A DNA stretch of 64,000 nt from Deinococcus betulae (GCF_020166395.1 NZ_JAIQXU010000014.1:1-64000); one strand, 5' to 3'; shown: positions 48,101-56,757, counted from the first letter of the stretch. Notes: generated by a model not told the origin, from the letters alone. Translations and numbers: made by a program.

Positions 48101-49069
48101 GCGCTGGCCGGAGTGGGGCTCATGATTTACGAGTTGACCCAGACGCCGCCAGACCCCGTTGAGGAGTTCGTGAAGAAGTACGTCCAACCTGCCGGCTTCT
48201 ACGTGGCCGGCAAGGCGAGCAGCGTGGATTACGTGACGCAGTACATCAACCCGGATCAGAAGAACCTGCTGATGATCGGCTGCACCCTGGGCGCAGGAAC
48301 TTCCGTGCTCTCAGTCAGCCCGCAAGGGACTATCGGCGTGGGCGCGGCCACAGCCCTTCCCGACTGCGTGTGGCAAGTTACCACCGACGCGCAGGGCCTG
48401 AGTCAGATCATCACGCTGATTCAGCCTGATCCAAAGAGTGCGCCGGTCGCGGGCTTCCTCAGTCTGCTGGATGACCAGACAGTCGCGTTCCGTCCGCAGA
48501 TGGCCAAGGCGGCCAACCCTCCACAGGGCCTCCTGGCAGACGAACCAAAAGTCACGAGCCAGACCTGGCTGAGCAGGCCCAGCGGCACCGCCACCCTGAC
48601 CAGCGACGGCAAGAATCTGGCGTCTCTCAATCTGACCTGGCAGGCCGTCCTGCCGGACGCGAAGGGCAACTACGCGCCGGCCCAGGCGGCTGGCTTTCTG
48701 GTGCAGACTGCCAGCGGCGTGACCTACCAGGCGGGCAGCGGCTCCACCTTCACCCTACGGATGTCGGGGATGGCGCCGAATTACATGAAGATGGTTGATG
48801 TCAACTTCATTCTGAACAGTACACCGTCAGTCCAGCAGAGTTTTGGGCCGGCCTACGGGGTCTATCCAAGTACGCCCGCCACCTTCGCCCTGAGCCCTCA
48901 GGCCCCCAGCTTCCTGACGTTTGGGACGACGACCGGCGCGCTGGTGCCGACGGGTCAGCCCGCCACACCAGCGTCCAGCGGCACCTATACCGTGACCGCC
49001 CAAAATGCCCTCGGCACCGCCCAGACCACCTTCACCCTCAGCGTGACCGCACCGACTCCACCCGCCTGA
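45104..49069 (+). CDS. giant unassigned protein with central hydrophobic segments, 1321 aa
   Basis: ATG 45104 follows a GAGGAG box; the frame from 45056 adds nothing. No signal peptide. Residues about 50-340 look beta-rich (many Thr/Gly/Trp, TFTFTDNQTEDVPW). Residues about 360-740 are helical, with VNCNNMNGPRADQWL and FPLTAQYLTDQQT. Hydrophobic segments follow: FGSLLIGGITGLAVFNLV near 775, VGPLFILAGIGFSIYQI near 925 and a long hydrophobic hairpin near 955-1015 (LMLFGTLGGWAVSGGLIAA). Residues about 1020-1321 are beta-rich, Ig-like. This resembles pore-forming or secreted toxin architecture, but no family is identified. A second large gene follows 144 bases later. Confidence 0.75.
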   Translation: MTALTDRSAAARPTHMATPLPRTDRSEAHLFTLSRMNTFDNGAGPLPGQVTLLRPDVHDPSQDQLFLDQLLLPRDAWRYDSHDRRLSWRGAFGGGQLTLTTSRGGTGVIGPVDAPINVDASSTANFLCDMALNTGATYETSGGTVVGFNWDPTSPAWVNAGWVKGRLNLSYTVTTGGPFQPPTITFTFTDNQTEDVPWSPGLGTFASTLQLGNRHGLTVWDLTFKSNVPPQDDQGEPFTGPDSVYPYWMQVVEDAAASALDGVMMIDNLAPQGTLVGMRGVRQNARITGYYQAAEGQAPFGIFNGQLMVDGQPVPGTAVRGDTLFWNALPADLQGRLGLAAQGQATFEADGSLADAGQGQMLRRLSGNHALATLKAHEDLHPALTARHAEATDALYSSTLDIYGLLAMNPFVQNSQGQWGDAVQAAVTNDLSNIMNSFIPADMWKLLFPQQPQPSLTGELAVVANSPVEGVADPKAWYQSLATAVMTSGMSGGSDVNCNNMNGPRADQWLKSQVGTSKVYYTHSQLLFTYEWQQRFPLTAQYLTDQQTNAGTYSPQIDAQIAQSVNDINTNVVADATDPDLKTKLITEVTAVGAYAKTNSLYWAFAFYSYNTTPAVLANIALQMGINTGSSDGTTLSRLFQQNVAVLTALDPSGYFAQQYTTTINTFMATNILPSMFGFTGDAQSFDLIKQYLQYFVTQNLNNEDQQIAQAAAQISAILQDEDADKMLHDSLEALRDFSGAIQDALALPFIANRFVKWFTAKFPRFSSVSNLFGSLLIGGITGLAVFNLVTTFKQWDKLTDAQKAQVVIEASQIGLQIVAAVVKRGVRIYAIYSVEGMTRAQRAAAVSKIITVGEDSALDQGLVRIGNSAARWLADTEGTIGKLAVVDQGVVTAVLVNSAETAAEQAGWVGKVFGRNLDEFIATRVGPLFILAGIGFSIYQISQGEKGIQLASDIINIVSGSLMLFGTLGGWAVSGGLIAADGFMAGLISVAGPLAVLLALAGVGLMIYELTQTPPDPVEEFVKKYVQPAGFYVAGKASSVDYVTQYINPDQKNLLMIGCTLGAGTSVLSVSPQGTIGVGAATALPDCVWQVTTDAQGLSQIITLIQPDPKSAPVAGFLSLLDDQTVAFRPQMAKAANPPQGLLADEPKVTSQTWLSRPSGTATLTSDGKNLASLNLTWQAVLPDAKGNYAPAQAAGFLVQTASGVTYQAGSGSTFTLRMSGMAPNYMKMVDVNFILNSTPSVQQSFGPAYGVYPSTPATFALSPQAPSFLTFGTTTGALVPTGQPATPASSGTYTVTAQNALGTAQTTFTLSVTAPTPPA

Positions 49070-49213
49070 CCAGCACGCCACTGCCAGGAGCACATGCTTC
49101 TGGCAGTGGAAACTGCCCGAACTGCGTTTCACAGCGCCGGGCGTCAACAGCAGGTTACCGCTGAGGCCCATGTCTGGCCTCAGCAGGCCTCCCCAAGCTT
49201 CAGGAGAGAATGA

Positions 49214-51610
49214 ATGAGTACCTACCCTCAGCTGCAGGCCCAGTTCGCTCAGGCCATGACCAGCAGTCTTGACAGCGGCGCCGCTCTGGCACTGACCGAC
49301 GACCCCGTGCTCACCCAGGTCACCGCGCTCGTCAATGCCCTGCCGTACTACGGCGACATGACCATTGAACAGGTGCACCGCAGCGCCCTCGCCACCCTGC
49401 TGGAAGTCAATATGCCCAATCCCGGCATCGCGCCTCATCCCAGCGACAGCGGCTTCGGCTATTACACAACCTATTCGTATAATGGAAACTCCAGCGGCTA
49501 CCAGAATGCCTTCTATAGCGGCGTGGCCCTGTCAGCGACGGCCAATGCCGTGGCCACCCAGGTCCAGGCGACCAGCGGCAATCTGAACAACCAGTGGTGG
49601 GGCAATTTTGGCGTCACCGTGCTAACGGACGCGGTTCGGCTGGCTGTCTCGCCCTCGCTGGATACGGGCAAACTCAGCACCGATCTGAGCAACGACAATG
49701 CCGCGCTGCTGCCTGCGCTGTCAGCCAGCTACCTCGGCGTGTTTTCCACCGGCTTCTCACCGACCGCTGCGGTGGTCTCGGCCGTGCTGGGTGCAGGGCA
49801 GGGAAGCGCGGCTGTGAGCCTGCTGAGCGACGCGGCAGTCAAAGGGCAGTTCACCAGCAACATCAATCAGGCGGTGGCTATGGGGGGCGACAGCACCAAC
49901 GCCGCCGTCTGGTTTCTGTTCAATCTGTGGATCAGCCTCAAGGCGCTGGGCGCGCCCAACGTGGACGACATTATTCAGCAGAGCGCCGCCGGCGGGCTCA
50001 CGGTGCCGGCTCAGGTGGGTCCCGGCGTCTGGTGGAGTGGTGGGTACACCAGCTGGTTTGCTGCGCTCAGCGGCAGTGACGTGAGCGCCCAGGCAGCCGG
50101 AACCATTGCCGCCGACCTGCCAGAAACCGAGATGACGGCTGTCGCTTCCGATCCCCCGGTCGTCCCTATCCCCTTTTCCACCTCAGAGCCTCACGGGTAC
50201 GCCACCAGCCTGTGCAACTGGGGGGCACTCAACTGGTATAACCCGCCGCCCAGCAGCTGTTTCGGACGAGGAACACTGGTGTTGATGGCGGACGGCACTG
50301 TACAGGCGATTGAGACGCTTGCCATCGGAGATGAGGTGCTGTCCAGCCGGGGGCCTCGCCGGGTCATTCTGATCGAAAGCCCTCTGCGTCAGGGCCGAGC
50401 CCTCTACCAGCTGAACGGGCTGGAGGTCTTTGTCACCTCCGCCCATCCTTTCCGTTGTGCAATCAGCGGGGCGGGGCAGACTCCAGCGCTGGCTGCGGTC
50501 GATCCCTGGGCGCTGATGGACTCTTTGCCGGACCGGATCAGAGACGGGGTAACCGCCCTGCGCCCTGGCAGTCGTCTGCAGGGCTGGCAACAGGGTGAAA
50601 CCGAAGTGGAGGTGACACAACTCACGGCTCTTCAGGGCGACGACGCCGAGGAGCGCGTCTATGATCTGCTGCTGGAGCGCTGGACGGAAGATAAGCCGGC
50701 CTACTATGTAGGCGGTCCAGACACGTTTCTGGCTGCCGAATCGGAAACAGCAGATCCCAGTTTTGACCTCGCCTGCACCGTGGCGGTCGCCAGCGCCCTT
50801 CAAGGCATGATCGGCAGTGCCCAGGCTGAAGTGGCAACGGTCCGCCAAGTGGCCGAAGCCGTAAGTCAGCTCCGCTTGCCGCCGTCAGAGGACGCCTCAG
50901 CTGTCCTGGCTGTGCCGGCGACCCTACCGGCCGTGCCCGACGTCAACTTTTATTTGCGAGAAGGTCGGTGGGACGAGCAGGCCTCCATGCTGGAAGCCCA
51001 GTTGATCCGTCAACATGCCCGGACCATACGCCGCCGTCTGTCCAGGCCAGCCCTGACAGGCAGTGGCAGGAGTGACACCTCCGCCGGCCTCATCGTGCGG
51101 GACCTCGAACTGCTGGGCGACTCCGGGCTTCCTGCACAGGTGAGCTCGACCCTGGAGTTCCGTCTGCGGGGCGCTGGACTGCAAAGCAGGCAGGAAGGTG
51201 ACCGGGTGTTTGCGCTCCCCCTGGGCCAGGGCGAAAAGACGCGCTGGCTGCTGCTGCTTGATCAGCTGATCGACTTCAAGGTGGCCGGCGGGAGCGGCGG
51301 CCCGGCGGCCCTGGTGGGGACCCTGAGCGCTGAGACACTTGTGATCGGCCACTTCCGGTTCAACCTGGAACTGCAGGCGACCCAGGGCGTCCAGGAACAC
51401 TTCCTCTTCTCCCCCGAGGGCGTCATCGTAGGCCGCCTCGCGGTGGAAGAGGTGACGCTGCACCCATCGGGACCAGAGGTGTCCTCTGCTGAAGCGCCGG
51501 GCGTAGGTCAGCAGATGGCCAGGGCCGTGCAGACAGGCGAGCACCTGGCAGAACAGTTCCGGCAAGTGGGCGCGCATCGGCTGGCGCGTACCCGAGTTTC
51601 TGGCAATTGA
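49214..51610 (+). CDS. large protein with internal Hint domain, 798 aa
   Basis: Residues about 1-340 are Ala/Ser/Gln-rich with WWSGG and NQWWGNFG motifs. Residues 349-508 form a Hint (hedgehog/intein) domain: catalytic Cys349 in SCFGRGTLVLMADGT, then IETLAIGDEVLSSRG and the block-B TSAHPF. The C-terminal block reads VYDLLLERW and YYVGGPDTFLAA, lacking the usual His-Asn, so cleavage could occur only at the N-terminal Cys side. The last 290 residues are beta-rich and unassigned. No signal peptide. Hint domains are common in polymorphic toxins, where they release the C-terminal part. CAGGAGA box before ATG. Confidence 0.8.
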   Translation: MSTYPQLQAQFAQAMTSSLDSGAALALTDDPVLTQVTALVNALPYYGDMTIEQVHRSALATLLEVNMPNPGIAPHPSDSGFGYYTTYSYNGNSSGYQNAFYSGVALSATANAVATQVQATSGNLNNQWWGNFGVTVLTDAVRLAVSPSLDTGKLSTDLSNDNAALLPALSASYLGVFSTGFSPTAAVVSAVLGAGQGSAAVSLLSDAAVKGQFTSNINQAVAMGGDSTNAAVWFLFNLWISLKALGAPNVDDIIQQSAAGGLTVPAQVGPGVWWSGGYTSWFAALSGSDVSAQAAGTIAADLPETEMTAVASDPPVVPIPFSTSEPHGYATSLCNWGALNWYNPPPSSCFGRGTLVLMADGTVQAIETLAIGDEVLSSRGPRRVILIESPLRQGRALYQLNGLEVFVTSAHPFRCAISGAGQTPALAAVDPWALMDSLPDRIRDGVTALRPGSRLQGWQQGETEVEVTQLTALQGDDAEERVYDLLLERWTEDKPAYYVGGPDTFLAAESETADPSFDLACTVAVASALQGMIGSAQAEVATVRQVAEAVSQLRLPPSEDASAVLAVPATLPAVPDVNFYLREGRWDEQASMLEAQLIRQHARTIRRRLSRPALTGSGRSDTSAGLIVRDLELLGDSGLPAQVSSTLEFRLRGAGLQSRQEGDRVFALPLGQGEKTRWLLLLDQLIDFKVAGGSGGPAALVGTLSAETLVIGHFRFNLELQATQGVQEHFLFSPEGVIVGRLAVEEVTLHPSGPEVSSAEAPGVGQQMARAVQTGEHLAEQFRQVGAHRLARTRVSGN

Positions 51611-51751
51611 ATTTGGGCGGGGGCGGTGGCTTCAGCAGGTGGCCCAAGTGTGAGGGCACTTTTAAACCCTGTCCTGCCAACTGCGTGGCACCACTTCGCT
51701 TGCCCCACGCTCCCCTGCTGTCACGTGGCCGCAACCCGCCAAGACACTGGC

Positions 51752-52498
51752 TTACTCCGGTAAGGTGACGCCAAAACTCACTGCGCCGGTGTCCAGATCA
51801 TAGTGGCCGCCAACAATTTTGAGCTTTCCACGCTCCACGGCTTCAGCGAGAATGGCTGAGCGCTGTAACCGCTGGATGGTCAGGGCTGTGTTGGCCCGCA
51901 CAACCTGATCGACACGGGCCGCGCCTTCGCCCTTGCCGTAAAGCACTGCTGGGCGAATGGCGGCCACCAGCGTCTCTATGTTGCCGGGCGCCAACGCCCT
52001 CCGTTCAACAACGTCCATCGTTGCCGTGACCGCGCCACAGCGTTCATGTCCCAGCACCACCAGCAAGGGAATCCCCAGTTCAGCAACGCCGAACTCCAGA
52101 CTCCCCAGGGCGGCACCGTCCAACACATGACCAGCTGTGCGGATCACAAAAAGGTCACCCAGCCCTTCATCGAAGATGAGCTCCGGCGCCTCACGAGAAT
52201 CTGAGCAGGCAAAAATAATGGCGTATGGCTGCTGCTTGGCAGCGACCAGCGTCCGGCGTTCAAGGGTATTGTCCGGGTGGGTCATCTGGCCCTGTTGAAA
52301 CCTCAGGTTGCCCAGCGTCAGCTCGCGGAGTGCCGCGTCTGGGTCCGTGATAGGAGAGCGGGCCAGATTACTCCCCGGCGCCGTTGCTTGTGCCAGCACC
52401 GCTGGTTTGAGCCCGAACAGGGTCACCCCGGCAAGCGTCTGGACAGCCCTCTGAATGAATCGGCGACGAACGGGTTGAAGCGTGGCTTTTTCTTTCAT
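51752..52498 (-). CDS. beta-carbonic anhydrase with Tat signal, 248 aa
   Basis: Zinc enzyme that interconverts CO2 and bicarbonate. The zinc and catalytic residues are Cys98, Asp100 and Arg102 (ACSDSRE) and His151 and Cys154 (GHERCGA), as in beta-class enzymes. The N-terminus RRRFIQRAVQTLAGVTLFGL is a twin-arginine signal, so the folded enzyme is exported. Most beta-carbonic anhydrases are cytoplasmic; exported members are fewer. Preceded by a 435-base gap and converging on the giant-protein genes. Function in pH or carbon supply at the envelope is inferred. Confidence 0.93.
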   Translation of the reverse strand: MKEKATLQPVRRRFIQRAVQTLAGVTLFGLKPAVLAQATAPGSNLARSPITDPDAALRELTLGNLRFQQGQMTHPDNTLERRTLVAAKQQPYAIIFACSDSREAPELIFDEGLGDLFVIRTAGHVLDGAALGSLEFGVAELGIPLLVVLGHERCGAVTATMDVVERRALAPGNIETLVAAIRPAVLYGKGEGAARVDQVVRANTALTIQRLQRSAILAEAVERGKLKIVGGHYDLDTGAVSFGVTLPE

Positions 52499-52934
52499 GA
52501 CTTATCCTTGCAGTCAATAGAAATGGAATAGCGGGCGCATTGAGTCAAGCCAGGTAAAAGCGTCCTGGGGGCTGATTTCTTCCTTGACTGACACCTATCT
52601 CAGGACAAAGAGATGGGTTTGATGGGGAGGCCCCCGGAGTGCACCAGAAAGTTGAACAGGTGGCCATCACGGCTGAACTGTGTGCGTCAAAGAGCCTTAT
52701 GCATCAAGTAGGGGGGCCTGACGGCAGACGGAGGCCCTGAATCTTGGCAACCTCACACATTCAGGCTCAATAAGAAAAGTAGACCTGAAGCTCTCTACAT
52801 ATGCACGTAGTACTACCCCTGCCCTTCACACAGCTTCAGCAGAAAAATAATTCGGTCTGGTGCGCGGGTATAGCCCCAAACAATACCTTGGGACTATGCC
52901 AGTTGCTGCGTTGACCGGCACCAGGCTGCGTGTA
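52499..52934. other. intergenic, no gene seen
   Basis: About 435 bases between the carbonic anhydrase start and the lipoprotein end. No supported ORF, terminator or RNA gene. It holds the carbonic anhydrase promoter region, which I cannot place precisely. Confidence 0.4.
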
Positions 52935-53918
52935 TCAGTGGGTGTACTGCTTCAGATTACCGAGGTTCACAGTATTGACAGAGGTACCTTCAAACAGCGA
53001 TTTACGCATGGTGGTACTGCCTAAAAAGTCATTGCTGTCATCAATCTTGATGCCGAACCCATACCCATTCACAGAGATTTCGAAGTCAAAGTTTGACCCG
53101 TCTTTCTCGTACCAGTAGAAGCGCACGTCGCTGCTGGTGCATCCAAAGACCTGAATGGCATCCAGGTAATCTCCCGGTTCCGTGACCATCTTCAGCTGAC
53201 CGTGCCAGCCAATCCCGGTCCCTTTAACAGCCACCCAGATTTCTGCTTTCCCCTTGGTCCAGGGTTCCATGTCGTCATAGAGGTCCAGCCGCACCAGCTT
53301 GACCTGGTAACAACCCTGAGCAGCCATTGCCGCGCTGGGTAAAGGCGCTTCCTTCAGCAGCTGACCGTCGGCGTCTACCCGCTCATTGACGCCCACCACC
53401 ACCACGGGCGCACTTGGAGGCGTGCGGCCATCAAGTTGATGCGCGCGGCCCTGCGCATCGTAGGCCACCACGGGCGCGTATTCGTCGCCGCCTTCTGGGG
53501 CCACGGCCACCCAGGGGATCGTGCGCGCCGGATCCCAGGCCGCGCCGCGTACAGCCACCTGCAAGTTCGGAACCTGAGCAGTGAGCGCCGTCAAGCTCTG
53601 CGCGCCGAGTTCGGTGGACAGGGCCTGCGCAAACGTGCGGGACCCGACGGCCTGAGCGGCAAGAGTGCGGTACAGGACTTCCGTATCTCCATCGAACTGG
53701 AGGGCCGTCTGCTGCGCGATCAGAGACCGCATGTTGGGGTCCGTCAGGCCGGCGGCCAGTTGCCGGGCAAAGGTATGCAGCGCCGCGTTGGTCTGGGCCT
53801 GTGTCTGCGTAGGCGCGGCCGCTACGGCCGTCGGGGCGACTGTGGGCTGACCACACGCCGCAAGCGCAAGAAGGAGGCTGAGTGTCAAGGGAACGGGAAG
53901 AAAACGAGACAGCGTCAT
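52935..53918 (-). CDS. secreted lipoprotein of unknown function, 327 aa
   Basis: ATG 53918 gives a lipoprotein signal peptide with lipobox LAAC (FLPVPLTLSLLLALAACGQ). The N-terminal third is Ala/Thr/Gln-rich and helical. The C-terminal half is beta-rich and contains YQVKLVRLDLYDDMEPWTKG, AEIWVAVKGTG and VRFYWYEKDGSNFDFEI, a pattern like small beta-sandwich proteins of uncharacterised families. No enzyme motif. Unknown function; probably envelope-anchored. Confidence 0.75.
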   Translation of the reverse strand: MTLSRFLPVPLTLSLLLALAACGQPTVAPTAVAAAPTQTQAQTNAALHTFARQLAAGLTDPNMRSLIAQQTALQFDGDTEVLYRTLAAQAVGSRTFAQALSTELGAQSLTALTAQVPNLQVAVRGAAWDPARTIPWVAVAPEGGDEYAPVVAYDAQGRAHQLDGRTPPSAPVVVVGVNERVDADGQLLKEAPLPSAAMAAQGCYQVKLVRLDLYDDMEPWTKGKAEIWVAVKGTGIGWHGQLKMVTEPGDYLDAIQVFGCTSSDVRFYWYEKDGSNFDFEISVNGYGFGIKIDDSNDFLGSTTMRKSLFEGTSVNTVNLGNLKQYTH

Positions 53919-54319
53919 AAAACCCCCTGGGGTCGCCCCCTGAGTCCGCAGCAACACCTGAAATTGGCTGGCAAGAGCACCATACCCTCTTAAAGCGAGC
54001 AGTAGGTCTGTACGCAGTCAGATGAACAAGTCATGAAATTTAGGCTTATACGCCGGCCTTTTCTTGAAAGCGGGCATAAACGGGCCACAGCGCCTTTAAA
54101 GACACTTGAGGTGAAGGACCTCAGAGGCAGGCATCTATCGCAGGTTCAGGGCGTATATGTCGGGAGAGCCTCCATTTTGCCTTAGGCACCGCGCCACCCC
54201 TACTGCCAGGGCTTCCCTGAAGATGACCTCTCGCTCGCCTTAGAGGAATGATTCACTGCATCTGGCCTCACTGCCTGTCATTCCTGGTACACGCCACTTC
54301 TGGTTGAAATCATTGACTG
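53919..54319. other. intergenic, no gene seen
   Basis: About 400 bases between the lipoprotein start and the epoxide hydrolase end. No supported ORF or terminator was recognised. Confidence 0.4.
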
Positions 54320-55498
54320 TTAGCTCAATGCCAGACCACGGACGAACGCCCGGAAATCCTCGGCATAGACCTCAGGGGCTTCCCAGGCCGGAAAGTGGCC
54401 TCCCCGTGCGGGCCGAGAATACTGCCGGACATCGTAAAACCGCTCCGCCCATTCTCTCGGAGCTGTCACCAGATCGGCGGGCCACATGCACACGGCGGTC
54501 GGTACATTGACGTGATCCTCTGCGGTTAGAGGGGGGCGAAAATGACGATCATCGAAGTAATAGCGCATGGACGAACCAATCGTTTCCGTGGCCCAGTAAA
54601 TCATCAGATTGTCAATGAGCAGATCCAATGGAAAGACATCCAACACGTCTTCCCCCGCACCGTGGTCGCTCCATAGGGCAAACTTCTCCACGATCCAACT
54701 TGCCAGTCCCACCGGACTATCACTCAGCGCAAAGGCGAGGGTCTGGGGCCGGGTGTAATGCACATGTTCGTAGGCGCCCTCTTCCCGCGCCCACTGGTCG
54801 GCCTGCGCCAGGTAGTCGGTTTCCGATGGTGACAGGGGACGGGACGCCGGGGTCAACGGGGGGTCTGCGACGGCAGAGAGGTGAATCCCTGTCACTGCTC
54901 CCAGAAACTTCATGGCCAACCGGGTGGCTACACCTGCGCCGATATCAGTCCCAGACGCGAAATACTGGGTATATCCCAGCTCCTCTGTCATCAGGCGGTG
55001 AAAAAAATCTTCGGCCAGGACCTGATGTGGCTGGCGAGGCCGATCGGAGAAGCCAAAGCCAGGCAGGGCGGGCATGATGACGTCAAACGACTCATCGGCA
55101 GCGCCTCCAAACGCTTCAGGGTCGGCCAGGCGAGGCGCCAGCCGCTGATACTCCGCGAAACTGGAGGGCCACCCATTCATGAGCAGTAGGGGCCGAGGGC
55201 GCGGTCCCCTCCCCTTCAGCAGAAGGTAGTGAACTCCAAATCCGTCAATCTCGACCCGGAACTGCGGAATGGCATTCAACCGCTCTTCTGCTGCGTCAAA
55301 GTCATACGAGGTCTGCCAGTGGCCGATCAGCGTTCTCAGCACCCCTGGGTTCATGCCATAGCGCCAGTCGGCTGTGACGGCGTCGCTCCACCGGACGGCC
55401 GCCAGCCGACGCCGGAGATCGTCCCGCAGCTCCTGGGAAAACTGCACGCGAAATGGCTCGCTTCGCCCCTGCCGGCCCTCGCTCAATTCTGTTACCAT
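54320..55498 (-). CDS. epoxide hydrolase with EHN domain, 392 aa
   Basis: Alpha/beta hydrolase that opens epoxides to diols. The N-terminal EHN domain is present (FRVQFSQELRDDLRRRLAAV, then WRYGMNPGVLRTLIGHWQT). The oxyanion motif is NGWPSSFAEY, the nucleophile Asp lies in GTDIGAG near 190, and the catalytic His is in GGHFPAWE near the end. ATG 55498 is in the shared promoter with the divergent CGNR regulator, and an inverted repeat covers the start codon. A role in detoxification, induced through that regulator, is plausible. Confidence 0.9.
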   Translation of the reverse strand: MVTELSEGRQGRSEPFRVQFSQELRDDLRRRLAAVRWSDAVTADWRYGMNPGVLRTLIGHWQTSYDFDAAEERLNAIPQFRVEIDGFGVHYLLLKGRGPRPRPLLLMNGWPSSFAEYQRLAPRLADPEAFGGAADESFDVIMPALPGFGFSDRPRQPHQVLAEDFFHRLMTEELGYTQYFASGTDIGAGVATRLAMKFLGAVTGIHLSAVADPPLTPASRPLSPSETDYLAQADQWAREEGAYEHVHYTRPQTLAFALSDSPVGLASWIVEKFALWSDHGAGEDVLDVFPLDLLIDNLMIYWATETIGSSMRYYFDDRHFRPPLTAEDHVNVPTAVCMWPADLVTAPREWAERFYDVRQYSRPARGGHFPAWEAPEVYAEDFRAFVRGLALS

Positions 55499-55519
55499 AT
55501 AAATATCTTGAGTGGTAAC
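55491..55519. promoter_or_regulatory. candidate operator between epoxide hydrolase and CGNR gene
   Basis: gttacca (55491-55497) and tggtaac (55513-55519) are perfect inverted half sites 15 bases apart. The left one covers the hydrolase start codon (55496-55498). Binding would block both the hydrolase start and the regulator's own promoter. Confidence 0.55.
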
Positions 55520-55544
55520 CGCGTGTTTGGCAAGGAGGTGACGT

Positions 55545-56081
55545 ATGCCAGAACACCGTGAAGGCACGCCCGAAAGATTTCGGGCGTTGGAGTCGTTCCT
55601 CTGGCATGACTTTGCTGATGGGGCGCCAGGCTGGCTTGTCTGGAACCAGCGACTCTGGCCTGAAGTCCCTGAAGCTGAAGTCACGACCTCCTGTGCAAAC
55701 GCTCTCCAATTGCACCAGGCTCTGAGAAGCTTGCAGGCGCACAACAACGGTATCGACAGCGGCGCGCCCGACGAGGCTGCTGCACTGCTGAATCAGTTGA
55801 TCGTGACTCACGGCGTGCGGCCCGCCGTCGATACCGAGGGGCAAGTGGCGCTGACTACAGCAGCCCAGGGCAATCCCACCGCGCGGCTTCTAGTATTGGC
55901 CCTTCAGGCCATGCAACTGGGCGTCTGGCGGCGCTTTAAAGTCTGCCGTGACGCCACCTGTGGCGCGTCTTATTTCGATGCGTCGAAAGCGGCAGTGAAA
56001 GCCTGGTGTTCTATGGACACCTGTGGCAGTCGGAATAAAATGCGGCGCTACCGAACGCGACGCTTACAGGAGGGCACCTAA
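55545..56081 (+). CDS. CGNR zinc-finger regulator, 178 aa
   Basis: An AAGGAGGTG box precedes ATG 55545. The C-terminal zinc finger has the Cys pattern CRDATC, then WCSMDTCGSRNK (CGNR family with CGSR in place of CGNR), followed by a basic tail (MRRYRTRRL). The N-terminal 120 residues form the family's ABATE-type helical domain. It is divergent from an epoxide hydrolase gene with a shared operator. The 3' end overlaps that of a convergent TetR gene. Confidence 0.9.
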   Translation: MPEHREGTPERFRALESFLWHDFADGAPGWLVWNQRLWPEVPEAEVTTSCANALQLHQALRSLQAHNNGIDSGAPDEAAALLNQLIVTHGVRPAVDTEGQVALTTAAQGNPTARLLVLALQAMQLGVWRRFKVCRDATCGASYFDASKAAVKAWCSMDTCGSRNKMRRYRTRRLQEGT

Positions 56082-56683
56082 AGCTGTTCATCCTGGGCAG
56101 GCGGCCCCAGCATGATCGTCACCAACTGCGCAAGCTGTGAGGCGCTGAGCGCCTGCCGTGAGAACCAGCGCCCGTAGAACAGGGTGCCGAGCAGGCCGGC
56201 AGTCAGCAGATCAACATCGGCGGCGTCCGGCAACGCTCCTCGCGTCCTGGCATCCGTCAGGACCGTCCGAACAGCCTGCGCGTGACTGTACTGAAGTTGG
56301 CTGTAGACCGCCGCAAGATCAGCATCGCGCTCAGCCGCGTCCATGACCGAGGGCAGGACAGAAGACCAGCGTGAAGCCTGCAGTTGAGCCGTAATAGAGG
56401 TCAGAAGCGTCGTGATGTCCTCGTGGAGGTGGCCTGTCGCCGGAACGTCCATGTGGGCGCTCAGGAGGGCGCAGGCGTCGAGGATCAGCGCTGACCGAGT
56501 CGGCCAATGCCGGTAGATGGTCGTCTTGGCAATCCCAGAGCGGCGCGCGACCTCGTCAATACTCATGCCCCCGAGGCCCTGTTCAGTCAGGAGATCAAGC
56601 GTGACTTGCAGAATGGCCGCCCTGGAACGCAAAACTCGGGCGTCCGTCCTGGGGTCTGCTGTGGCTGGGGTTGATCTGGGCAT
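56078..56683 (-). CDS. TetR-family transcriptional repressor, 201 aa
   Basis: The N-terminal helix-turn-helix is GLGGMSIDEVARRSGIAKTTIYRHWPTRSALI, typical of TetR. The rest is an all-helical ligand-binding and dimerisation domain. It is divergent from a VOC protein gene, with a palindrome in the 74-base spacer, and its stop overlaps that of the CGNR gene by 4 bases (convergent). It probably represses the VOC gene and itself. Confidence 0.92.
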   Translation of the reverse strand: MPRSTPATADPRTDARVLRSRAAILQVTLDLLTEQGLGGMSIDEVARRSGIAKTTIYRHWPTRSALILDACALLSAHMDVPATGHLHEDITTLLTSITAQLQASRWSSVLPSVMDAAERDADLAAVYSQLQYSHAQAVRTVLTDARTRGALPDAADVDLLTAGLLGTLFYGRWFSRQALSASQLAQLVTIMLGPPAQDEQL

Positions 56684-56704
56684 GGCTTGCTTTTCCTTTA
56701 ACGC

Positions 56705-56726
56705 TACGCTACCGTATCGTAGCGTA
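56705..56726. promoter_or_regulatory. TetR operator between tetR and VOC gene
   Basis: tacgctac (56705-56712) and gtagcgta (56719-56726) are perfect 8-bp inverted half sites with a 6-base centre, 22 bases before tetR and 32 bases before the VOC start. Confidence 0.7.
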
Positions 56727-56757
56727 AAAGCTGTGGTTCAAAATGAGAGGAGGAAGT

